This document shows positions 21,248 to 32,750 of a stretch of DNA of 63,673 nucleotides, piece by piece. Made by a program: the position numbers and the translations under genes. Source of the stretch: K189A clade bacterium (GTDB lineage: Bacteria; Pseudomonadota; Gammaproteobacteria; Pseudomonadales; Azotimanducaceae); NCBI GenBank assembly GCA_902528515.1, contig CABZTD010000009.1, positions 1 to 63,673 of the forward strand, in the 5' to 3' direction. Below the pieces are notes generated by a model. It had not been told where the DNA came from. It worked only from the letters and a program-made list of their open reading frames with translations, and searched no databases. Within the stretch, counting starts at the first letter, position 1. The number at the start of each line of letters is the position of its first letter.

Positions 21248-21982
21248 CTAATACTCGGCGGCACGTATGATGGCAGCAAATTGTCTCATGTCCAGTGATG
21301 CACCGCCTACAAGTACTCCTTGTATCTCGGGCTGAGCAAATAACTCCTGAGCGTTGGACGCATTAACGCTACCACCATACAAGATACGAACTGCTACAGC
21401 AGTTTCTGGCGTAATTTCCTCCAAAGCATTGCGAATAGCCTGATGCATTTGCACAGCTTCCTTTGCCGTTGCGCTTTTCCCGGTACCAATTGCCCAAATC
21501 GGCTCATATGCGATGGCCACCTCCTGCGCGAGGCGCAGGCAATCCTTTTGCGCAAACACTTGCTGGCGTACCCGATCTATGGCTTTTCCCGCTTCTCGTT
21601 CATCGAAGGTTTCACCAACACATATCACTGGCATCAGTCCCGCCGACAAAATCTGTTCACACTTCGCAGCAACGGCCGCGTCATCTTCCGAGTGCCCGGC
21701 ACGCCTTTCTGAGTGCCCAACTAAAACGACCGTGGCGCCAATATCCCTAGCCATTTCAGCCGATATCTCTCCAGTATGCGCTCCGGATCCATACCTGCCT
21801 ACGTTCTGCAAACCGACTTGATAGGCGCCTCGAGACAGCTCTGCCGAGCGATGTGCATATACAGCTGGAGGTACTACAACGATCTGAACGTTGCTCGATG
21901 ATGGCAGAGATGACGCGAGTGCCTCAGCAAACGCCAAATCACCATTCATCTTCCAATTTGCAATGACTATATGGTTTGTCAT
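21248..21982 (-). CDS. tpiA: Triosephosphate isomerase
   Basis: TpiA interconverts dihydroxyacetone phosphate and glyceraldehyde 3-phosphate. Catalytic residues are visible: Lys in NWKMNGD, His in VLVGHSERR and Glu in AYEPIWAIGTGKSA. The phosphate-binding GGSVN is near the C-terminus. I use the ATG at 21982. A GTG two codons upstream is possible. Confidence 0.97.
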   Translation of the reverse strand: MTNHIVIANWKMNGDLAFAEALASSLPSSSNVQIVVVPPAVYAHRSAELSRGAYQVGLQNVGRYGSGAHTGEISAEMARDIGATVVLVGHSERRAGHSEDDAAVAAKCEQILSAGLMPVICVGETFDEREAGKAIDRVRQQVFAQKDCLRLAQEVAIAYEPIWAIGTGKSATAKEAVQMHQAIRNALEEITPETAVAVRILYGGSVNASNAQELFAQPEIQGVLVGGASLDMRQFAAIIRAAEY

Positions 21983-22099
21983 CGACACCCCAGTTCTTTA
22001 GGGCGCGAAATACTATACGGTGGCCTATTTTTTTCCAATATCTCCATTTCGCAACTCAGAAGCACTCAGCGGGAAGGGTAAGTTTAAACAAGATTTAAC

Positions 22100-22290
22100 C
22101 TAAGCATGAGTAAGTCGGCACCCAGGCTCAATGCCTAAAGGCTGTTTGATCACGGCGGAAACAGGATGAACGCTGGTAAGGTTGCAATACACAGTATTGG
22201 AACTGGCGAAAGGTGACCTAAACATCGTGGGGAACGCCAAACAGCGTAAGGTCTGAGGCACTGGCAAAAACAGTCAGTGAGGTAGTGAGC
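22100..22290 (+). other. Possible group II intron RNA fragment (domain I-like)
   Basis: This noncoding stretch contains GGAACTGGCGAAAGGTGACC, then CTAAACATCGTGGGGAACGCC, and AGCGTAAGGTCTGAGGCACT. These blocks recall the 5' half of bacterial group II introns. No reverse transcriptase gene or domain V/VI hairpin follows, so it would be a relic. The resemblance is from memory and was not aligned. Confidence 0.35.
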
Positions 22291-22387
22291 CCACTGATTT
22301 CACCCAGATGATTAAGGCCGTAGTGTCAAAAAGAGGCCAGTTTGCCAGCCTTCACCGCGCCACCCTATCGCACGCTACAGATATATT

Positions 22388-23268
22388 AGCTAGCGTCATC
22401 AAGAATAAAGCCTGCAAGCATCAACAACAAGAATGGTTTAAGGCGTGCCTAGTCGGATAGGGCGCTGGAACTGAGGTTAATGGCCACCCGTACAACAGTC
22501 AGCAGAAAAAATCTGGCAAAGGCCTCAAATCCTAAACCGCCCGCATCAACAAAAATGGCAACAATGGAAACGGTGTATGTGGTGTAAATGAGTACCTGGC
22601 TTGAAAGTCCATGTGAGTAACGCCATGAGACAGTGATGCTTCTCACCTGTCGGAGACTGTGGCTATATTGAAGCGTGCCCTGCTACTGCGCTAGAGACGC
22701 TACGGGCTAATCGTCTACTTACAAGCCAATGACTTCGGTTATGTTTTTTACCAATGTAATACAGAGCAAGGCAAATGCTGGCCTGACAAGAAAGACAAGC
22801 GACCAAGGTGCCGCGCGCCCTTCCCATTGACAGATTCGCCAGCACCCGGAGCGCCAGGGAAGAACCCAGAGACAAAAATCTCTCACTCAAAATGCCAGGC
22901 TCCAAGGCGGTTCGAATCAAAGTGGCGAGACCTTACGGCCAGCACTGGTCATTACACATTGTCCAGCGGACCGAACGCAAAACTATCCGGGAATCATAAG
23001 CAAAAAGGCGACCATTGAACTATCGTTGCCAACGAGGGCCACCAGGTATTCGCTGGTTCGGTCCACCACGAATAAAAGCCGTTTGAAAGCACCTAGGATC
23101 AGGGCTGCCAAAATCAGCACAACCTTTGCCCCATAGACATCGCACAGACTCCCAGCCCAGTTCAGAAAAATGCGCTGGCGATGGTGCCTAACATGTAGGC
23201 CGGGAACAGTTCGGTTCTCCCTGTCCTGTTGCCTCAATGAAAGCATCTACGCATGCCGCCGTGGTCAT
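22388..23268 (-). pseudogene. Decayed membrane transporter (MFS-like) gene
   Basis: On the minus strand, starting near ATG 23268, fragments in different frames read like the first helices of a major facilitator: LFPAYMLGTIASA, then FLNWAGSLCDVYGAKVVLIL and AALILGAF. The loop between the second and third helices has the shape G-x-L-x-D-x-x-G-x-K typical of MFS. Later pieces (ERFLSLGSSLALRVLANLS, about 22860; IVAIFVDAGGLGFEAFARFF, about 22540) remain hydrophobic but are separated by stops and shifts. It fills most of the tpiA-glmM gap. Family assignment is tentative. Confidence 0.45.
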
Positions 23269-23474
23269 GGTTTAAACGGGCACGCTTAGAAAAAAGCCGA
23301 GGACAGAAGCCTCAGTAATTGTTCAGCCGCAAAAAACCGCTCTTTTTTTTAACAGAGAATGACCACTCTCCTCGTGAAGGGGCGGTAAGACCCGAAGATT
23401 GATTCATTGCTTCCCAGTGAATAATGCCGAATCCACTCCGGGTGAGCATGGAAGCCTTTGAAAATGTCAAAAGA

Positions 23475-24818
23475 CTAGGCAGCCTGGATGCTCTTGGCAT
23501 GCTTCGCCAGATCGTCAGCGATACGTGTGACTTCGCTCTCGTCTTCACCCTCAACCATTATGCGCAGCAGTGGCTCCGTTCCAGAAGGTCGCACCAAAAT
23601 GCGACCACGATCAGCAAGATCGTGCTCGTAACTGGCCGTCGCCTCAAGCATGTCAGGATGGCGACTTATCTCCGCAGGCGAGTTCACAACGACGTTAACA
23701 AGCACCTGAGGTACCTTGACCAATCCTGAGGCAAAATCTTTCAAACTCACATCAGCATCCTTCACAGCGAGCAACACTTGCAGTCCGGCCACGATAGCGT
23801 CGCCGGTGCCGCAAAGATCAAGGGCCAAAATATGGCCCGACGGTTCGCCACCCAGCACCCATTGACGCTCTAGCAATGCTTCCATGATGTGTCGATCACC
23901 AACCTGCGCCCGCAAAAACGGCACTGAAAGCTCTTTCAACGCCTGCTCCAATCCAAAATTCGACATAACAGTGCCAACAACACCACCATGCATTGCTTCT
24001 CTAAATAAACGATTTTGCGTGATCACATAGAGCAAATGGTCACCGTCTAAGAGTTCGCCCTTGGCATTCGACACGACCAGACGGTCACCATCACCGTCAA
24101 AGGCAATGCCAATATCTGCCGACTCCTCGACAACGCGCTGCTGCAAGTGCTCAGGATGGGTAGAGCCGCAGTCCTTGTTGATGTTGAAGCCATTGGGATC
24201 TGCAGCCACGACCACTACGTCCGCACCCAGCTCAGAAAATACTTGCGGCGCCGCCTGATAGGTTGCTCCGTGAGCGCAATCCAGCACGATTTTCATACCG
24301 CGCAAGCTAAAGCCGTTGGGCACCGAGTTTTTGCAAAACTCCACATATCGACCCGTCGCATCAGCGATTCGCTTTGCCTTGCCTAGGTTCTTCGAGTCCT
24401 GACAGACCATTGGGGCTTCCATCATCGCTTCGATTTGTTGTTCTAAGGCGTCGCTAATTTTGTTCCCTGCTCCATCGAACAGCTTGATTCCGTTATCGTA
24501 AAAAGGGTTGTGGGAGGCACTGATTACCACGCCAACATCGGCGCTAACCGTGCGAGTGAGGTAGGCAATCGCTGGGGTCGGTATGGGGCCCAGCAGGCTG
24601 ACATCCGCTCCCGCTGAAATGAAGCCTGACTGCAAAACAGACTCCAGCATATAGCCGGAAATGCGCGTGTCCTTACCAATGACAATAAGGGGACGCCGAT
24701 CTTGTTGAGCAAACACATTGCCGATTGCCCAGCTCAAGCGTAAACAAAATTCTGGCGTGATTTCCTTTTCGCCAACCCGGCCTCGAATGCCGTCCGTGCC
24801 AAAGTGCCTTTGCGTCAT
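23475..24818 (-). CDS. glmM: Phosphoglucosamine mutase
   Basis: GlmM converts glucosamine 6-phosphate to glucosamine 1-phosphate for UDP-GlcNAc synthesis. Motifs are FGTDGIRGRVG at the N-terminus, the phosphoserine loop ISASHNPFYDNGIK, the metal-binding DGDGDR and the C-terminal RPSGTEPLLRIMVEG. I start at the ATG at 24818 giving MTQRHFGTDG, the usual N-terminus. It follows folP as in E. coli. Confidence 0.97.
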   Translation of the reverse strand: MTQRHFGTDGIRGRVGEKEITPEFCLRLSWAIGNVFAQQDRRPLIVIGKDTRISGYMLESVLQSGFISAGADVSLLGPIPTPAIAYLTRTVSADVGVVISASHNPFYDNGIKLFDGAGNKISDALEQQIEAMMEAPMVCQDSKNLGKAKRIADATGRYVEFCKNSVPNGFSLRGMKIVLDCAHGATYQAAPQVFSELGADVVVVAADPNGFNINKDCGSTHPEHLQQRVVEESADIGIAFDGDGDRLVVSNAKGELLDGDHLLYVITQNRLFREAMHGGVVGTVMSNFGLEQALKELSVPFLRAQVGDRHIMEALLERQWVLGGEPSGHILALDLCGTGDAIVAGLQVLLAVKDADVSLKDFASGLVKVPQVLVNVVVNSPAEISRHPDMLEATASYEHDLADRGRILVRPSGTEPLLRIMVEGEDESEVTRIADDLAKHAKSIQAA

Positions 24819-24945
24819 AATTTGTCCGAAATCGCTGTTTTTGATCATCAGGTGCGATTCGCACAACCCTGGGACCCCAATATTTGAAAAGGATACTCAG
24901 GGCAGAGAATAAAGCCAGCCTGCAGACAGGGGTTGCCCAGGTTCG

Positions 24946-25878
24946 TTAACCTTGCGCAATGTACGTTCTCCAAACACGAAGGACATCCATGCTCTCTGCA
25001 ACATCGTGCACGCGAACAAGATCTGCACCGTTTTGCAAGGCAATAAGCATCGCCGCGAGACTGCCGGGCAACCGTGCATCTACGGAATGGCCAGTCATTC
25101 TACCGATCATTGTCTTACGCGAAAGGCCAACTAAAATCGGACAGCTCTCCACCCGTAAATCCGATAAGCATCTAAGCAGCGCCAAATTATGCTCAAGGGT
25201 TTTGCCAAAACCAAATCCCGGATCTACAACTAGACGGTCCGAAACAATGCCAGCGGCTCGACAGGCTGCAAACCGATCGTGCAAATAAGCAGACACTTCG
25301 GCGACCACATTTCGGTATGTTGGCGCTTGCTGCATCGTTTGAGGCGAACCCTGCATATGCATGAGAGCATAGGCCGCCTCTCCCTCTGCGACCGCAGCCA
25401 CCACCTCAGGGTCTCGTCCGCCGGTGATGTCATTTATCATGCCAACGCCATGACTAATCGCGGCGCGTACCGTTTCACTATGATATGTGTCCACAGATAA
25501 GACCACATCAAGGTCTGCTAAGGCTTCAAGCACTGGTAACACCCGGCGTTGCTCTTCCGAGGGGCTCACCGCACTGGCTCCAGGGCGACTGCTTTCACCG
25601 CCGACATCAAGGATAGCCGCGCCGCTCTCGACCATGGCAAGCGCTTTCCCTCTTACCGCGTCGAGAGCGACTGAGTCTCTTTGGAGCAGCGTTCCGCCAT
25701 CATAAAAAGAGTCTGGCGTAATGTTCAGAATTCCCATTAGCCGCGGCGTTTCGAACGAAAGCACTCGATCACCGCAGTGAAGGGTTTTTGCTACTGGAGA
25801 TACTATCAAGGGCAGATCGGCTTTTCGCCAATCATGTTTCCTCTGCCGGCCCGCCAATCGGCGATCCATGCTCCGCAT
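24946..25878 (-). CDS. folP: Dihydropteroate synthase
   Basis: FolP condenses 4-aminobenzoate with dihydropterin pyrophosphate in folate synthesis. Motifs are [30 protein letters not shown] and DPGFGFGKT. The start is uncertain. An ATG at 25878 lies inside the end of ftsH, a GTG at 25935 would add more overlap, and a TTG at 25809 just after ftsH gives a length closer to E. coli FolP. The conserved domain begins only after that point. ftsH-folP-glmM is the standard order. Confidence 0.93.
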   Translation of the reverse strand: MRSMDRRLAGRQRKHDWRKADLPLIVSPVAKTLHCGDRVLSFETPRLMGILNITPDSFYDGGTLLQRDSVALDAVRGKALAMVESGAAILDVGGESSRPGASAVSPSEEQRRVLPVLEALADLDVVLSVDTYHSETVRAAISHGVGMINDITGGRDPEVVAAVAEGEAAYALMHMQGSPQTMQQAPTYRNVVAEVSAYLHDRFAACRAAGIVSDRLVVDPGFGFGKTLEHNLALLRCLSDLRVESCPILVGLSRKTMIGRMTGHSVDARLPGSLAAMLIALQNGADLVRVHDVAESMDVLRVWRTYIAQG

Positions 25879-27733
25879 TCGTTGCGCCAGATCCGGGTTT
25901 GGTTGGCGGCTCAGTAGGATGACGCGGTTTGCCACCTGCCATTATGTCATCAAGTTGGTCTGAGGAAAGCGTTTCGAATTCCATCAATGCATCTGCCATG
26001 ATGTGCAGCTTGTCGATGTTTTCCGTCAACAAGTTCTTTGCGGTGCTATAGCAGTCGTCGACAATCTGTCGGACTTCTTGGTCAATCGCGTAGGCCGTTT
26101 CAGGTGAATGGGCCTTAGGTTTTGCACCCGCCGACATACCCAGGAAGACCTCCCCATCGTCTTCGTCGTACATCAACGGGCCTAGCTTCTCTGAGAGGCC
26201 CCACTTAGTAACCATACTGCGAGCCAAGCTCGTTGCGCGCTCAATATCGTTAGAGGCTCCCGTTGTAACATGTTCAACGCCCAAGGTGATCTCCTCGGCG
26301 ATCCGCCCGCCAAACAGGCTGGCAATCTGTGAACGAATTCCCTGCGCACTCATGCTATAGCGGTCTTCTTCGGGTAGGAACATGGTAACGCCGAGCGCAC
26401 GCCCACGCGGGATGATGGTCACCTTGTATACCGGGTCGTGATCCGGCATTAGCCTGCCAACGATTGCGTGACCAGCTTCATGGTAGGCTGTATTGCGCTT
26501 TTCTTTCTCAGACATCACCATGGATTTGCGCTCAGCGCCCATCATGATTTTGTCTTTAGCCTTGTCAAACTCTTCCATGCTCACCAGACGCTTGCCGCCA
26601 CGGGCAGCGAACAAAGCGGCCTCGTTAACCAAATTGGCTAAGTCCGCACCGGAAAATCCTGGCGTCCCACGTGCGATAATGCTCGCGTCAACATCATCCG
26701 CTATGGGCACTTTTCGCATATGTACCTTGGTGATCTGCTCCCTGCCTCGAATATCAGGCAGCCCAACAACCACCTGTCGGTCAAAACGACCGGGACGCAA
26801 CAAAGCTGGATCTAAAACGTCTGGACGGTTTGTTGCTGCAATAACAATGATGCCATCGTTGCCTTCAAAACCGTCCATTTCCACCAGGAGTTGGTTGAGT
26901 GTTTGTTCCCGCTCGTCGTGACCGCCACCAAGGCCCGCGCCGCGATGCCGACCCACGGCGTCGATTTCGTCGATGAAAATAATGCAAGGAGCCTGCTTTT
27001 TCGCCTGCTCGAACATATCGCGCACACGTGACGCTCCAACCCCGACGAACATTTCTACAAAATCGGAACCGGAAATTGAGAAAAATGGAACCTTTGCCTC
27101 TCCGGCGATCGCCTTAGCCAATAGTGTTTTTCCCGTTCCAGGCTGTCCTACCATTAAAACGCCACGCGGGATATGCCCACCCAGGCGCTGAAACTTGCCA
27201 GGATCTCGCAAAAACTCGACGAGTTCCTGAACGTCTTCTTTTGCCTCATCAACACCGGCTACATCGGCAAACGTAGTCTGAATCTGATCTTCTGAGAGAA
27301 GCTTTGCCTTGCTTCGACCAAACGACATCGGACCGCCACGGCCGCCACTGCCCCCCTGCATCTGGCGCATGAAAAACATTGCTACGGCAAGGATGATCAA
27401 GATCGGGAAACTCGCCAATAGCAGCTGGGTCCAGACGCTCTGACCCTCCTCTTCGAGGAATTGAAAGTCAATGCTACGATCTCGGAGTTCGCTAACGAGC
27501 CCTGGATCGTTTTCAAATCCCGTAACCGTATACCGGCTACCAGTGCGATCCGTAGCATATATGCGGTTACCCTGAATCGTCACCTCATTAACTTGACCTT
27601 GCTCCACTGAGCGCAAAAACTCCGAGTACTTCACCGGCGGATTTTGCGAATCGACATTGAAGTTGCTGAATACCGTCAGAAGAACGGCCAAAATCACCAA
27701 CCAGAGAACTACATTTTTTCCCATATCCGACAC
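25832..27733 (-). CDS. ftsH: ATP-dependent zinc metalloprotease FtsH
   Basis: FtsH is the membrane-anchored AAA+ protease that degrades membrane proteins, sigma-32 and LpxC. The 633-aa protein has two N-terminal membrane helices (about 6-25 and 105-120) around a periplasmic domain. The AAA module has [13 protein letters not shown] and IDEIDAVG, and the zinc-protease motif is HEAGH. The C-terminal tail is hydrophilic. I keep the GTG at 27733 because GAGGA sits seven bases upstream. An ATG three codons later is the alternative. Confidence 0.98.
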   Translation of the reverse strand: MSDMGKNVVLWLVILAVLLTVFSNFNVDSQNPPVKYSEFLRSVEQGQVNEVTIQGNRIYATDRTGSRYTVTGFENDPGLVSELRDRSIDFQFLEEEGQSVWTQLLLASFPILIILAVAMFFMRQMQGGSGGRGGPMSFGRSKAKLLSEDQIQTTFADVAGVDEAKEDVQELVEFLRDPGKFQRLGGHIPRGVLMVGQPGTGKTLLAKAIAGEAKVPFFSISGSDFVEMFVGVGASRVRDMFEQAKKQAPCIIFIDEIDAVGRHRGAGLGGGHDEREQTLNQLLVEMDGFEGNDGIIVIAATNRPDVLDPALLRPGRFDRQVVVGLPDIRGREQITKVHMRKVPIADDVDASIIARGTPGFSGADLANLVNEAALFAARGGKRLVSMEEFDKAKDKIMMGAERKSMVMSEKEKRNTAYHEAGHAIVGRLMPDHDPVYKVTIIPRGRALGVTMFLPEEDRYSMSAQGIRSQIASLFGGRIAEEITLGVEHVTTGASNDIERATSLARSMVTKWGLSEKLGPLMYDEDDGEVFLGMSAGAKPKAHSPETAYAIDQEVRQIVDDCYSTAKNLLTENIDKLHIMADALMEFETLSSDQLDDIMAGGKPRHPTEPPTKPGSGATNAEHGSPIGGPAEET

Positions 27734-27964
27734 CGGAATTTCCTCGATTTATTTTATTAAGTGATCGCGCCGAAGAGCGAACACTCACCAAAATTTTAAC
27801 TTTCAGCACTCTGAACGCGTAGATGCTCTATCTCGATCCTAATTGAGGACTGTACCACCGATTCTGCGTTTCATTCGTTGAAGTCGATTGAAACAGGGTA
27901 CACGAGATTTTCACACTACGAAAAAATGTCCAAGCCCGCCAATGTCCGATTATCTAGCCAAGAT

Positions 27965-28585
27965 CTAATCACCGAAGCCCATAGCGACAACAAACACTTC
28001 TCTAGACTCCGATCGCGACGCCTTCGGTTTGGTCACATTTACCTTATCAAAAGACTTTTTGAGGCCCGCAACCCACGTATCTAGACCTTCTCCTTGGAAG
28101 GACTTCACCGTCATCACGCCACCAAGACGCAACCAACGCTGACAGTATTCAAAACAGGTATCTGCCAAATCCATCACGCGTGCTTGATCTACTGCGCGTA
28201 CGCCAGAAATGGTGGGGGCCATGTCCGATAAAACAAGGTCGAGTTGCTCTCCGTCCAATATGTCATCGATTTTTCTGTCAACAACCTCGTCACCAGCCAT
28301 GCCTTCAACAACCCGGGTGTCCTGGCCGCAGGTAATCGGAAGAGAGTCGATGGCAATAAGCATTCCACCGCGCAATTTGTTTTCAAGATAGTGTGTCCAA
28401 CCACCGGGAGCCGCGCCGAGCTCAAGCACTCGTTGACCGGGTTTTATGATTCGATAGCGCTGATCGATCTGCTCAAGTTTGTAGTGCGCTCGCGAGATAT
28501 GACCGCCTTTTTGCGCTTGTCGCACGAAGTAGTCTTTGCGCTGGCGCTGCAGCCAGCGCTCACTGGACTTACTCCGCTTGGCCAT
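27965..28585 (-). CDS. rlmE: 23S rRNA (uridine-2'-O-)-methyltransferase RlmE
   Basis: RlmE (FtsJ/RrmJ) methylates U2552 of 23S rRNA using S-adenosylmethionine. Motif I is LELGAAPGGWTHYL and the catalytic region LSDMAPTISG and KSFQGEG is visible. The ATG at 28585 gives the typical basic N-terminus MAKRSKSSERW. It is divergent from yhbY and upstream of ftsH, the conserved arrangement. Confidence 0.97.
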   Translation of the reverse strand: MAKRSKSSERWLQRQRKDYFVRQAQKGGHISRAHYKLEQIDQRYRIIKPGQRVLELGAAPGGWTHYLENKLRGGMLIAIDSLPITCGQDTRVVEGMAGDEVVDRKIDDILDGEQLDLVLSDMAPTISGVRAVDQARVMDLADTCFEYCQRWLRLGGVMTVKSFQGEGLDTWVAGLKKSFDKVNVTKPKASRSESREVFVVAMGFGD

Positions 28586-28651
28586 AACCGATTCCGATTT
28601 GCTGTTTATGGTTGCTGGCAGTCTGCCAGCTGCTGCCGGTAGCATACCCCA

Positions 28652-28990
28652 ATGCAAAAACCTAGTTTAAACACCCAACTGAAGAAGTCGCTACGCGGCG
28701 TTGCTCACCACCTAGATCCAGTCGTCGCAGTGAGCGAGCGAGGCATAACTGATGGCATTATCGAAGAAACAGAGCGTGCATTGAGCGATCACGAGCTGAT
28801 TAAAATCAAAGTGTTTAGCCCGGATAGAACGATTCGTGACGCTGTCGCAACCGCGTTGGCCCAGGCTACATCATCGATCGTCTTACAGCAGATCGGCAAA
28901 GTAGCGGTGCTTTATCGTCGCAATCCCAAAGCCAATCCTAAGTTATCCAATATCGCTCGTTTCCTGGACCAGCGAGATCTGGGCCAATAG
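28652..28990 (+). CDS. yhbY: YhbY family ribosome assembly RNA-binding protein
   Basis: YhbY is a small CRS1-YhbY (CRM) domain protein that associates with pre-50S particles. The 112-aa protein shows the domain motifs KKSLRGVAHHLDPVV, GITDG and HELIKIKV and ends in a short tail. It is divergent from rlmE and converges on greA. Confidence 0.95.
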   Translation: MQKPSLNTQLKKSLRGVAHHLDPVVAVSERGITDGIIEETERALSDHELIKIKVFSPDRTIRDAVATALAQATSSIVLQQIGKVAVLYRRNPKANPKLSNIARFLDQRDLGQ

Positions 28991-29028
28991 GTCATTTAGA
29001 ATCTAGCTGCGGGCCGAACCAAGCATTC

Positions 29029-29505
29029 TTACCCCAGATGCTCCACGGCGGCGACTTCGAACTCGCGTTCGCCGCCCGGGGTCACCACATTCACAAAGTC
29101 GTCCTCCATCTTGCCAATCAAGGCTCGCGCAATGGGTGATAGAACCGATATCTTGTTTCGCTTAAGATCCGCTTCGTCCTCACCGACGATGTGATAACGA
29201 ATCATTTCCTGCGTGTCGCACGCGATCAGCGTCACCGTAGTGCCGAAAATCACTTTTCCCGAGGGCGCGATTTTACTGACATCAATGATTTGTGCGTCAG
29301 CTAAACGCGACTCGATTTCTTGAATTCGACCTTCGTTAAAACTCTGCTGTTCCCTCGCCGCGTGATACTCCGCATTTTCTTTCAGGTCGCCATGGGCCCT
29401 AGCCTCAGCAATCGCTTCAGAAATTTCTTGTCGCAGTGCCCCCTTTCGGTGGGCGAGCTCTTCGCGCAGATCCTCCGCGCCCTTAACTGTCATAGGATTT
29501 GGCAT
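29029..29505 (-). CDS. greA: Transcription elongation factor GreA
   Basis: GreA rescues backtracked RNA polymerase by stimulating transcript cleavage. The 158-aa protein has the N-terminal coiled coil with the acidic tip ([20 protein letters not shown], about residues 28-47) and the C-terminal FKBP-like domain with [10 protein letters not shown]. It is preceded by carB with a 9-base gap. Confidence 0.97.
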   Translation of the reverse strand: MPNPMTVKGAEDLREELAHRKGALRQEISEAIAEARAHGDLKENAEYHAAREQQSFNEGRIQEIESRLADAQIIDVSKIAPSGKVIFGTTVTLIACDTQEMIRYHIVGEDEADLKRNKISVLSPIARALIGKMEDDFVNVVTPGGEREFEVAAVEHLG

Positions 29506-29514
29506 AGAAGGCCC

Positions 29515-32500
29515 CTAGTGCGCTAGCGCACTGTGCAGTTGCTGAAGACTGGTGACCTGATCCCCAATGCCTTGTCGGATCGCGATACAAAACGCCTCAC
29601 CACCGGTCAACGTGGTCGTATAGCAGACCTTATTGAGAAGTGCCAGACGCCGTATGATTGCTGAGTCTGCAATGGACTGTCGGCCCTCTGTTGTATTTAT
29701 AATCAAATCAATTTGCTCGTTCTTAAGCATATCCGATACGTCGGGCCGGCCCTCATTTACCTTGTCTACTTGTTCGCATTTCAAACCAGCATTTAGCAAT
29801 TCACGGGCAGTGCCGCGGGTCGCGACCAACTTGAATCCCAGATCGATCAAGCTGCGGCCTACTTCAATTGCACCGATTTTGTCCGAGTCTTTAACGCTCA
29901 TAAAAGCACGCCCCTGCTGCGGTAGACATTCACCGGCCCCGAGTGAGGCTTTTGAAAATGCTTCTCCGAAGGTCTTGCCCACACCCATGACTTCGCCAGT
30001 CGACTTCATCTCAGGGCCCAAGATAGGGTCAACGCCAATAAATTTATTGAACGGGAAGACCGACTCTTTTACGTGAACGAATCGGGGTATGACTTCCTCG
30101 ATGAAGCCGAGTTCAGACAATTTTTTTCCCGCCATACAGCGCGCAGCTATCTTCGCAAGCGACTGACCAATGCACTTGGAGACAAAAGGTACCGTGCGAG
30201 AAGCACGAGGATTGACCTCGAGCACAAATACGCCATCACCCTGCACCGCCATTTGAACGTTCATTAAACCAATCACGTGGAGTTCAAGCGCCAGCGCTTT
30301 AACTTGTTCGCGAATGCGGTCTTGAATGACCGAGGGGAGGTTATAGGGTGGTAACGAGCATGCGGAATCGCCAGAGTGCACGCCAGCCTGCTCGATATGC
30401 TGCATAATCCCGCCGATGACGACTTGCTCTCCGTCAGATACCGCGTCCACATCAACTTCTACCGCCTTGTCCAAAAAACGATCAAGCAAGACTGGCGAAT
30501 CATTGGATACGTCTACTGCGCTTTGCATGTATTGACGCAGCTCGTCTTCGTTATAGACCAACTCCATGGCACGCCCACCCAATACGTAGGAAGGCCTTAC
30601 GATAAGTGGATACCCTATCTCTTCGGCGCGCTGCACACCCTGCTCGGCGTTGGAAGCCACGCGATTCGATGGTTGAAGTAAGCGCAATTTTTCAACCAGC
30701 TGCTGAAAGCGTTCTCGATCCTCCGCTCGATCGATGGCATCCGGACTGGTGCCGATAATCGGTACTCCGAGACGGGCCAGATCGTCTGCAAGTTTGAGTG
30801 GAGTCTGGCCGCCAAACTGCACAATGACCCCAGTAGGCCTTTCCACGTCGACGATGGCAAGAACATCCTCAAGGGTCACAGGCTCAAAGTACAAACGGTC
30901 CGAGGTGTCATAGTCTGTGGAGACTGTTTCCGGATTACAATTCACCATGATAGTTTCGTAACCGTCTTCGCGCATCGCAAGTGCTGCATGCACGCAGCAA
31001 TAGTCAAACTCAATTCCTTGACCAATGCGGTTAGGCCCTCCACCCAACACCATGATCTTTTTTCGGTCCGTCGGGTGCGCTTCGCATTCTTCCTCGTAGG
31101 TTGAATACATATAGGCGCTGTTTGCAGGAAACTCAGCTGCGCACGTATCTACTCTGCGATAAGCCGGTTTAACATCTACTGCCTCACGAGCGTTTCGAAC
31201 CTGCGTTTCAGAGCAATCTAGTAGTTGCGCCAATCGCGCATCAGAGAAACCTTTTCGCTTCGCCCGGCGCCATGCCTGCTCTCCGAGGTGGATATAAGAT
31301 TGTTCGCTAAGGAGCAATTCTTCGGCAACAATGTCCTCAATCTCTGCCAAAAACCAAGGGTCAATCTTGGTCAACTCGAATATATCCTTCACCGAAAATC
31401 CCACACGAAAAGCATCGGCCGCGTACCAGAGTCTTAGTGTGCTCGGTGTAGCTAATTCCCGCTTCAAAACGCTGCGCCACTCGGAATCTTTCGTATCGAG
31501 CACAGGGTCGAAACCCACCATGCCGATCTCCAGACCTCTGAGCGCCTTTTGTAAAGATTCCTGAAACGTGCAGCCTATAGCCATTACTTCACCAACGGAC
31601 TTCATTTGCGTTGTTAGTCTGGCGTCTGCTTGAGGAAATTTTTCGAAAGTAAAGCGAGGGATCTTAGTAACAACATAATCAATGCTGGGTTCAAAGGAGG
31701 CCGGCGTAACTCCGCCGGTTATGTCGTTTTCCAATTCATCGAGGGTATAACCCACCGCGAGCTTTGCAGCGATTTTCGCAATTGGAAATCCAGTCGCCTT
31801 AGAGGCCAAAGCCGAAGACCGCGACACGCGAGGGTTCATTTCAATCACGACCACCCGACCATCGTCTGGATTAATGCCAAACTGAACATTGGACCCGCCA
31901 GTTTCGACACCGATTTCACGTAGTACGGCGATCGATGCGTTACGCAGAATTTGATATTCCTTGTCCGTCAAAGTCTGTGCCGGAGCGACAGTAATGCTGT
32001 CGCCAGTGTGAACGCCCATCGGGTCGACGTTTTCAATAGCGCAGACAATGATGCAATTGTCCTTATTGTCTCGAACCACCTCCATCTCAAACTCTTTCCA
32101 GCCCAACAGCGACTCATCAATCAAAAGTTCGCTAGTGGGGGAAAGTTCCAGCCCTCGATGGCAAATTTCTTCAAATTCTTGCTTGTTGTAGGCAACTCCT
32201 CCACCGCTGCCGCCCAGGGTGAACGAGGGACGAATGACGCAGGGATAACCCAGCTGGCTTTGTACTTGAATGGCCTCCTCCATGCTGTGGGCGATTGCCG
32301 AGCGGGGTGTTTCAAGCCCAATGGACCTCATTGCTTTATCAAAACGCTCTCTATCCTCGGCCTTGTCGATGGCGTCTTGGCTAGCGCCGATCATTTGAAC
32401 ACCAAAACGCTCAAGTACCCCTTCGCTTACCAGATCGAGGGCGCAGTTCAATGCTGTTTGCCCCCCCATGGTTGGTAAGAGAGCGTCGGGACGTTCTTGT

Positions 32501-32736
32501 TCAATGATTCGGCTTACTGTGCGCCACTCGACGGGTTCTACATACGTCGAATCCGCCATGGACGGATCCGTCATAATAGTGGCCGGGTTCGAATTCACTA
32601 GAACTACTCGGTACCCCTCATCTTTTAGCGCTTTACAGGCCTGGGCCCCGGAATAATCAAACTCGCAGGCTTGACCGATTACAATGGGACCAGCTCCGAG
32701 GATCAGTATGGATTTAATATCAGTACGCTTTGGCAT
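29515..32736 (-). CDS. carB: Carbamoyl-phosphate synthase large chain
   Basis: CarB makes carbamoyl phosphate from ammonia (supplied by CarA), bicarbonate and two ATP, feeding arginine and pyrimidines. The roughly 1073-aa protein has two homologous ATP-grasp halves ([20 protein letters not shown] and [19 protein letters not shown]) and a C-terminal allosteric MGS-like domain ([10 protein letters not shown]). The ATG at 32736 matches the usual start [11 protein letters not shown] and lies 14 bases after the carA stop. Confidence 0.98.
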   Translation of the reverse strand: MPKRTDIKSILILGAGPIVIGQACEFDYSGAQACKALKDEGYRVVLVNSNPATIMTDPSMADSTYVEPVEWRTVSRIIEQERPDALLPTMGGQTALNCALDLVSEGVLERFGVQMIGASQDAIDKAEDRERFDKAMRSIGLETPRSAIAHSMEEAIQVQSQLGYPCVIRPSFTLGGSGGGVAYNKQEFEEICHRGLELSPTSELLIDESLLGWKEFEMEVVRDNKDNCIIVCAIENVDPMGVHTGDSITVAPAQTLTDKEYQILRNASIAVLREIGVETGGSNVQFGINPDDGRVVVIEMNPRVSRSSALASKATGFPIAKIAAKLAVGYTLDELENDITGGVTPASFEPSIDYVVTKIPRFTFEKFPQADARLTTQMKSVGEVMAIGCTFQESLQKALRGLEIGMVGFDPVLDTKDSEWRSVLKRELATPSTLRLWYAADAFRVGFSVKDIFELTKIDPWFLAEIEDIVAEELLLSEQSYIHLGEQAWRRAKRKGFSDARLAQLLDCSETQVRNAREAVDVKPAYRRVDTCAAEFPANSAYMYSTYEEECEAHPTDRKKIMVLGGGPNRIGQGIEFDYCCVHAALAMREDGYETIMVNCNPETVSTDYDTSDRLYFEPVTLEDVLAIVDVERPTGVIVQFGGQTPLKLADDLARLGVPIIGTSPDAIDRAEDRERFQQLVEKLRLLQPSNRVASNAEQGVQRAEEIGYPLIVRPSYVLGGRAMELVYNEDELRQYMQSAVDVSNDSPVLLDRFLDKAVEVDVDAVSDGEQVVIGGIMQHIEQAGVHSGDSACSLPPYNLPSVIQDRIREQVKALALELHVIGLMNVQMAVQGDGVFVLEVNPRASRTVPFVSKCIGQSLAKIAARCMAGKKLSELGFIEEVIPRFVHVKESVFPFNKFIGVDPILGPEMKSTGEVMGVGKTFGEAFSKASLGAGECLPQQGRAFMSVKDSDKIGAIEVGRSLIDLGFKLVATRGTARELLNAGLKCEQVDKVNEGRPDVSDMLKNEQIDLIINTTEGRQSIADSAIIRRLALLNKVCYTTTLTGGEAFCIAIRQGIGDQVTSLQQLHSALAH

Positions 32737-32750
32737 TTTACTGTCTATTC

